In this document: positions 62,733 to 64,000 of the stretch, in pieces | Layout: every line of letters starts with the position of its first letter | Numbering within the stretch: position 1 is the first letter of the stretch | From: Flavobacterium succinicans LMG 10402 | GTDB lineage: Bacteria; Bacteroidota; Bacteroidia; Flavobacteriales; Flavobacteriaceae | NCBI RefSeq assembly: GCF_000611675.1 | Contig: NZ_JATV01000004.1 | Location: 248,001 to 312,000 of the forward strand | DNA: 64,000 bases | Direction: 5' to 3' | Position numbers and translations under genes: made by a program | The notes under the pieces: model-generated | Told to the model about the DNA's origin: nothing | What the model saw: only the letters and a program-made list of their open reading frames with translations | The model's database searches: none

Positions 62733-63470
62733 ATGGAAAACAAATCTGTAACAGCAGCATTAGCGTCGCTTTGTGAAAATTCAACACCAATAATTCAAAT
62801 GGATAAGGCTGATTTATTTCCTCATCCTCAATCTCGCTTAGACACCATCGAAATGAAGCAACATCCAATCATGGATGATAGTATTCCGTTTAGAGATGTC
62901 TCAAATGTTGCCAGCAAAAAGGAAAGTATTTCCCTAATTATAGATAAACTAGATGTAGTCAACAATGCACGATATCAAAGAACAGTAGAAGATACCTATT
63001 GTAATGTGTACGCCTATGACTTTTGCAATTTCAGTAAAGTATACCTCCCAACGGTTTGGTGGACAGATGAAGCTTTAGAAAAAATAAAACAAGGACAGAA
63101 AGTAGAAGCTGTTTTTGAAAAAACGGTAGAACGTATTTACTCCAGCGCCATTCACGATTGGTTTTCGCAATGGGGATCACATTTTGGATGGGAAAAAATG
63201 GATTCCGTAGATGCACTTCAAAATAAAGTCAATGCTAACGGTGGTGTTGGGATCATTTGTGCCAAAAGAAAACAAAAAGGACTATCAGGACATATCGTTC
63301 CGGTGGTGCCCGAAACAACTTCCCACAAAGCATACCGTGAAAATGGCAAAGTGCTATATCCTTTGCAATCGCAAGCAGGAAAGTTAAATTACAACTATTT
63401 TTCTTTAATCAGAAAAGACTGGTGGAATAATGCGTTATATTCCTCGTATGTGCTTTACTATCACGAGTAA
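62733..63470 (+). CDS. Putative NlpC/P60- or CHAP-fold amidase
   Basis: A 245-residue soluble protein. The first 75 residues are unassigned and lack a signal peptide. The block TVEDTYCNVYAYDF places C90 at a helix start, as in papain-fold peptidoglycan amidases (CNxF-type motif), and GLSGHIVPVVPE supplies H187 in the expected strand, with a possible third residue in E194. Between them are W-rich segments (VWWTDEALEKIKQGQ, DWFSQWGSHFGW). The assignment rests on motif spacing only. Absence of a signal peptide fits a cytoplasmic enzyme or an effector delivered by another system. The neighbouring partial gene may be related. Confidence 0.5.
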   Translation: MENKSVTAALASLCENSTPIIQMDKADLFPHPQSRLDTIEMKQHPIMDDSIPFRDVSNVASKKESISLIIDKLDVVNNARYQRTVEDTYCNVYAYDFCNFSKVYLPTVWWTDEALEKIKQGQKVEAVFEKTVERIYSSAIHDWFSQWGSHFGWEKMDSVDALQNKVNANGGVGIICAKRKQKGLSGHIVPVVPETTSHKAYRENGKVLYPLQSQAGKLNYNYFSLIRKDWWNNALYSSYVLYYHE

Positions 63471-63780
63471 ACATGAAAATTGCTTGTTTTTGTATAAAAA
63501 CTTAAAAAATTTATGATTACCAAGGGGGTGACCCCTATGAAATGACAAAACAATAGGCTAGTTTTGCAGCTTGGGAAAAGTAACGTTTTCAAAACGCGTC
63601 ATTGGGTAATTTGTTCTTTTAAATTGTTGTTATAAAGGAAGTTATTGTAATTTATTTTTTACAATGTCCTCTTCGGTAACTTCTTTTTTTCATTTAAAAT
63701 GCAACTCCAAAACACTTTTTTAGAGACAAAAAACTAAACCTCAAAAAGTTAAAGTAATCATAAAAATAGAAGTAGCATTA
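63471..63780. other. Intergenic region with weak terminator-like fold
   Basis: 310 bp without a gene. GAAGTTA (63638) and TAACTTC (63677) enclose an inner TTGTAA/TTACAA pair and are followed by seven Ts, which could be a terminator. AAGGGGGTGACCCCT at about 63521 forms a short GC-rich hairpin (GGGGTGACCCC-like). Confidence 0.4.
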
Positions 63781-64000
63781 ATGAACAACAACCAGGCCGG
63801 AAAATTTTATTGGGGAATAGGATTAGAAAACGAAACATACCTGCAATTTGAAGAATCCTTAATCGTATCTGGTGCATTTATTCAGGAAAAAATTGGTTTT
63901 GAAAAATACAGTATTGATTACAGAAAATGCTATAAACCTGAAAGTTTAGCCCCAATTTTAAAAAAAGCGTTTGGTTCGAATAAAAACTATGTGGTCAGCC
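63781..64000 (+). CDS. N-terminal part of an unidentified gene, possibly amidoligase-like (partial)
   Basis: Seventy-three open codons run off the right edge. The start MNNNQAGKFYWGIGLENETY has the G-[IV]-G-x-E-x-E pattern seen at the first metal-binding strand of glutamate-cysteine-ligase/glutamine-synthetase-fold carboxylate-amine ligases. The remainder (FEKYSIDYRKCYKPESLAP) is not diagnostic. The frame is clearly coding by composition; the family guess is weak because the rest of the gene is missing. Confidence 0.55.
   Translation, partial: MNNNQAGKFYWGIGLENETYLQFEESLIVSGAFIQEKIGFEKYSIDYRKCYKPESLAPILKKAFGSNKNYVVS

Overview
The window reads as a chromosomal segment of a Flavobacterium-like member of the Bacteroidota (Flavobacteriaceae). 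The evidence is low GC content by eye, little sign of Shine-Dalgarno sequences, several TAnnTTTG-type -7 boxes (consensus of the Bacteroidota primary sigma factor), two SusC/Oar-type TonB-dependent receptors, a T9SS type A sorting domain, lipoprotein-rich gene content and an OlsF-like lipid acyltransferase. No tRNA, rRNA, CRISPR array, prophage or complete insertion sequence was seen.

Layout. 1-5.0 kb: an outer-membrane barrel gene, a LytTR regulator, a tiny secreted protein made of three identical-length 14-residue repeats, and a TPR-lipoprotein histidine kinase with its response regulator. 5.0-10.1 kb: a bifunctional acyltransferase, exonuclease III, an OmpA-type lipoprotein and a Tas-like aldo/keto reductase. 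10.1-14.6 kb: an accessory insert carrying gene remnants, an 88-bp MITE-like element and a T9SS-substrate/collagen-like/FGE gene pair, bounded on both sides by copies of the tas 3' end plus its terminator. 14.7-19.7 kb: a minus-strand block with a GT51 transglycosylase, 5-formyl-THF cyclo-ligase, a PLP decarboxylase and a zinc deacylase. 20-24 kb: uvrC and a patatin-barrel protein. 24.1-30 kb: aromatic amino acid catabolism (hmgA, hppD, kynA) with a candidate small RNA, a DUF3108 protein and an M23 peptidase. 30-38.7 kb: pgi and two large TonB-dependent receptors sharing promoter architecture. 38.7-44.2 kb: small membrane protein, RlpA, dinB, a PAS protein, a Lys-rich mini-protein next to an HDAC-fold deacetylase, a minisatellite, an HRDC protein and a short SSB. 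44.3-50.5 kb: hypotheticals, a GNAT-nitrilase fusion, a repeat-rich 680-bp gap, a zinc-ribbon protein and an M28 peptidase. 50.8-57.3 kb: two YtcJ-like amidohydrolases with outer-membrane partners; the second shows decay at both ends. 57.3-61.1 kb: an NAD-binding epimerase-like protein, a DMT exporter and an S9 peptidase. 61.5-64 kb: small hypotheticals, YbjQ, a putative NlpC/P60-fold protein and the start of a possible amidoligase.

The strongest candidates for undescribed biology are: (i) the repeat-peptide gene lying between a LytTR regulator and a TPR sensor kinase pair, which could be a secreted peptide signal and its receptor; (ii) a six-copy intergenic repeat family with conserved flanks and a covarying central hairpin; (iii) a three-hairpin candidate sRNA at 26.75 kb with its own promoter and terminator; and (iv) the tas-bounded insert. 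All functional assignments come from reading the sequence and knowledge of protein families; no search was run.
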